From Ruminococcus sp. UBA3665 (GTDB taxonomy: Bacteria > Bacillota > Clostridia > Oscillospirales > Ruminococcaceae), in NCBI GenBank assembly GCA_002373165.1, contig DFJS01000097.1, positions 1 to 15,223 of the forward strand: DNA of 15,223 nt, written 5' to 3'. The notes under the pieces are model-generated. The model did no database searches. It saw only the letters and a program-made list of their open reading frames with translations, and was not told the origin of the DNA. How positions within the stretch are numbered: position 1 is the stretch's first letter; the number at the start of each line of letters is the position of its first letter. This document shows positions 13,233 through 15,223 of the stretch, piece after piece. The position numbers and the translations under genes are program-made.

Positions 13233-13262
13233 TTGTTTTTCCAATCTTTTTTATGTTATACT
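13233..13262 (+). promoter_or_regulatory. Probable sigma-A promoter of the ABC-F gene
   Basis: TTGTTT (13233-13238) and TATACT (13257-13262) are 18 bases apart and would start a leader of about 45 bases. The leader is too short for an obvious antibiotic-responsive attenuator, and no hairpin followed by a T run is seen between it and the ATG at 13313. Confidence 0.6.
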
Positions 13263-13312
13263 AGTAATATATCCTGTAAGAGATAAAAAATTCCAAGGAG
13301 CTGTGTGGATTT

Positions 13313-14908
13313 ATGATTACAGTCACAAACGTGAGTCTTTCATTCGGAGGCTCGCTTCTGTTCAAAGATGTCAGCCTGAAATTTACAGGCGAAAACTGCT
13401 ACGGCGTGATCGGCGCAAATGGTGCAGGCAAGTCTACTTTTTTAAAAATTTTATGCGGAGATCTGGAACCCACTACCGGAGAAGTCACCGTCGACAAGGG
13501 ACGCAGGTTAAGTGTGCTGAAACAGGATCATTTTGCATATAATCAATACTCTGTGCTGGATACTATTCTGATGGGCAATGCCCGTCTGTATGAAATTATG
13601 CAGCAGAAAGACGCGCTCTACGCCAAAGAAGATTTTTCTGAAGAAGACGGCATTCTTGCTTCTGAACTGGAAGCCGAATTTGCCGAACTCAACGGCTGGG
13701 AAGCCGAAGCCGATGCCGCCAAGCTTTTGCAGGGTTTAGGCCTTTCGGAAGATTTGCTGTATGCCCGGATGGAACCCCTCTCCGGCAATGAAAAAGTAAA
13801 AGTTCTGCTGGCACAGGCACTGTTCGGCAGTCCGGATATTATCCTGCTGGACGAGCCGACCAACCATCTGGATATTGATGCCGTGCGCTGGCTGGAAGAC
13901 TTTCTGGCCGAATATTTCGGAACTGTTATTGTAGTTTCTCACGACAGGCATTTTTTAAATCACGTATGTACGCATATTGTCGATATTGACTATACAAGAA
14001 TTAAATTATATGCAGGCAATTACAGCTTCTGGTACGAGTCCAGTCAGCTGATGCAGCGTCTGCAAAAACAGCAAAACAAAAAAACAGAAGAAAAAATCAA
14101 AGAACTGAAATCTTTTATCGAGCGTTTCTCGGCAAACAAATCCAAGTCCGGCCAGGCTACGGCAAGACGGAAACTGCTGGAAAAACTGACAGTGGACGAG
14201 ATGCCGGCCTCCAGCCGCCGCTACCCTTATATTGCCTTTGAAGCGGACCGTGAACTCGGAAAAGACGTTCTGGAAGTCAGAAATTTATCCAAAACTGTTG
14301 ACGGCTCTGTGCTGTTGAACAATATTTCTTTTACCGTGGGACGGACAGACAAGATCGCATTTGTCGGCGAGAGCGAGCAGGCAATCACGATGCTGATGAA
14401 AATCCTTATGGAAGAAGAAACGCCCGACCAGGGCAGTTTCAAATGGGGGGTATCGACTTCGGTTTCTTACTTCCCCGTTGACCACTCCCGTTATTTTGAC
14501 GGCTGTCAGCTGAATTTAATTTCATGGATGCAGCAGTTTGCTGTAAAAGACCAGACCGAAACATATCTCAGAGGTTTTCTGGGCCGGATGCTGTTTTCCG
14601 GGGACGACGTTTACAAGCCTGTCCCGGTACTCTCCGGCGGGGAAAAAGTGCGCTGTATGTTTTCGCGGATGATGCTTTTTGGTTCAAACGTGCTTCTGCT
14701 GGACCGCCCGACGAATCATCTGGATCTGGAAAGCATAGCGGCAGTCAACAACGGCCTGACGGCGTTCGGAGGAGTCGTGCTGTTTGCATCGCACGACCAC
14801 GAAATGCTCCAGACTGTGGCCAGCCGGATTATTGAAATCACGCCGGAAGGATGCATTGATTATTCCGGAACTTATGACGAATATCTGGACTGGAAAAAAC
14901 AGAGATAA
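13313..14908 (+). CDS. ABC-F family ATPase with one degenerate composite ATP site
   Basis: Soluble duplicated ATPase without membrane domain; ABC-F proteins act on the ribosome as translation factors or antibiotic-protection proteins. NBD1 has Walker A GANGAGKS (34-41), signature LSGNEK (156-161), Walker B ILLDEP with Glu181 and the switch His210. A basic helical linker (about 242-300) follows. NBD2 has a ruined Walker A, GESEQAIT (352-359, no Lys), a good signature LSGGEK (440-445) and Walker B LLLDRP where the catalytic Glu is Arg465; His494 remains. The overall pattern recalls the YbiT-like group common in Clostridia, from memory. AAGGAG lies 12 bases before the ATG. Monocistronic, ended by a strong terminator. 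A resistance role is possible but not shown. Confidence 0.93.
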   Translation: MITVTNVSLSFGGSLLFKDVSLKFTGENCYGVIGANGAGKSTFLKILCGDLEPTTGEVTVDKGRRLSVLKQDHFAYNQYSVLDTILMGNARLYEIMQQKDALYAKEDFSEEDGILASELEAEFAELNGWEAEADAAKLLQGLGLSEDLLYARMEPLSGNEKVKVLLAQALFGSPDIILLDEPTNHLDIDAVRWLEDFLAEYFGTVIVVSHDRHFLNHVCTHIVDIDYTRIKLYAGNYSFWYESSQLMQRLQKQQNKKTEEKIKELKSFIERFSANKSKSGQATARRKLLEKLTVDEMPASSRRYPYIAFEADRELGKDVLEVRNLSKTVDGSVLLNNISFTVGRTDKIAFVGESEQAITMLMKILMEEETPDQGSFKWGVSTSVSYFPVDHSRYFDGCQLNLISWMQQFAVKDQTETYLRGFLGRMLFSGDDVYKPVPVLSGGEKVRCMFSRMMLFGSNVLLLDRPTNHLDLESIAAVNNGLTAFGGVVLFASHDHEMLQTVASRIIEITPEGCIDYSGTYDEYLDWKKQR

Positions 14909-14934
14909 TCCTGGTATCACAATCACAGAAAGAC

Positions 14935-14972
14935 TCCCCTGCCCGGTGAAGCTGACCGGACAGGGGGTTTTT
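14935..14972 (+). terminator. Rho-independent terminator of the ABC-F gene
   Basis: CCCCTG (14936-14941) pairs with CAGGGG (14961-14966) and CCGGT (14943-14947) with ACCGG (14955-14959), with one C-A mismatch and a seven-base loop, followed by five T (14968-14972). It lies 27 bases after the stop codon. A second AT-rich hairpin (CACAAAAA 14973-14980 with TTTTTGTG 14991-14998) follows at once. Confidence 0.9.
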
Positions 14973-15000
14973 CACAAAAAGAGGATTGCATTTTTGTGGA

Positions 15001-15039
15001 AAAAGTCAATTGACTTTTAATATGTATTGTAGTACAATA
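15001..15039 (+). promoter_or_regulatory. Promoter with two perfect palindromes over its -35 and -10
   Basis: TTGACT (15010-15015) and TACAAT (15033-15038) are 17 bases apart. AAAAGTCAATTGACTTTT (15001-15018) is an 18-bp perfect palindrome covering the -35. TATTGTA-G-TACAATA (15025-15039) is a 15-base perfect palindrome covering the -10. The second resembles dyads used by small winged-helix repressors (GntR/YtrA or BlaI/CopY-like), but no repressor gene is in view. Strong repression of the downstream gene is inferred. Confidence 0.65.
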
Positions 15040-15071
15040 ATAACAAATAAAATTTAAAAGGAGTGATTGAC

Positions 15072-15146
15072 ATGAAACATTCAATAACCCGAACAATAAT
15101 TTCTGCTACAATATCATTATTATGCTTAGGAACTGTGCATAAATAA
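15072..15146 (+). pseudogene. Signal-peptide-like ORF ending after 24 codons, possibly interrupted
   Basis: AAAGGAGTG lies 7 bases before an ATG that opens MKHSITRTIISATISLLCLG, a basic N-terminus followed by a hydrophobic core as in a secretion signal. The frame then stops (TAA) after TVHK. Good promoter, good ribosome binding site and a signal-like start followed by an immediate stop suggest a gene cut short, either by mutation or by an inserted element whose end would begin near 15135. It could instead be a genuine short membrane or leader peptide. The rest lies beyond the window. Confidence 0.4.
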
Positions 15147-15223
15147 GTGCTACAATTTAGTCATGAAAAATCGTTCGATTTTTGCAATTTTTAATATAAA
15201 AGTGTATGATTTAATTCTGCACA
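15135..15223. other. AT-rich non-coding right edge with hairpin, possible mobile-element end
   Basis: No ORF is visible. AAAAATCG (15166-15173) and CGATTTTT (15176-15183) form a tight hairpin. TGTGCA (15135-15140) and TGCACA at the very last bases (15218-15223) are inverted. Subterminal hairpins near a gene interruption fit an insertion-sequence end, such as the IS200/IS605 type, but no transposase is seen and the match is too short to name. Confidence 0.25.

Noticed and set aside
14784..15020. 78-codon plus-strand ORF over the ABC-F end
   Set aside because: Out of frame with the ABC-F gene and reads through its terminator; no start signal.
1..15223. CRISPR array, tRNA gene or complete insertion sequence
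   Set aside because: No regularly spaced direct repeats, no cloverleaf with a TTCGAATC-like arm and no transposase ORF were found inside the window.

Overview
The window looks like chromosomal DNA of an anaerobic, low-to-moderate GC Firmicute. Its Spo0A-type regulator, AGGAGG ribosome binding sites, near-perfect TTGACA/TATAAT promoters and AT-rich spacers suggest class Clostridia, probably a Ruminococcus/Oscillospiraceae-like lineage. The lineage is inferred, not proven.

Left edge (1-700): two perfect sigma-A promoters point out of the window to the left in tandem, as in front of an rRNA or other stable-RNA operon. Next comes a divergent pair, a 52-residue coiled-coil protein (minus) and a 76-residue XRE regulator (plus), separated by a spacer with a consensus promoter and two operator-like palindromes.

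Core (712-11810, all minus strand): a complete arginine biosynthesis operon in the order argG-argH-argC-argJ-argB-argD-argF. It starts from one consensus promoter near 11774-11802, with an ARG-box-like palindrome just upstream. The striking feature is strict interleaving. Every pair of neighbouring arg genes is separated by one (once two) unrelated small genes: a pentapeptide-repeat protein, a two-helix membrane protein, an EcsC-like protein, a CxCxxC/CxxC protein plus a 99-residue protein, a DUF3592-like membrane protein, and a tubby/LURP-like protein. Spacings are short and several junctions overlap (ATGA, TAATG) or nearly touch, so this is one transcription unit. ArgJ, ArgB, ArgC, ArgD, ArgF, ArgG and ArgH cover all steps from glutamate to arginine if ArgJ is bifunctional. 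ArgJ recycles the acetyl group, ArgB carries features of arginine-inhibited kinases, and ArgC resembles the uncommon short family. No carbamoyl-phosphate synthetase, argA, argE or argR is present.

Right part (11800-15223): a 364-base divergent spacer holds the arg promoter, a perfect 0A box, a probable promoter and a strong leader hairpin for a Spo0A-type response regulator (plus). An 89-residue protein of unknown function converges on it. A divergently transcribed ABC-F ATPase follows; one of its two composite ATP sites looks destroyed. It ends at a clear intrinsic terminator. The last 220 bases hold a palindrome-rich promoter and a signal-peptide-like ORF that stops after 24 codons, possibly cut by an element lying beyond the edge.
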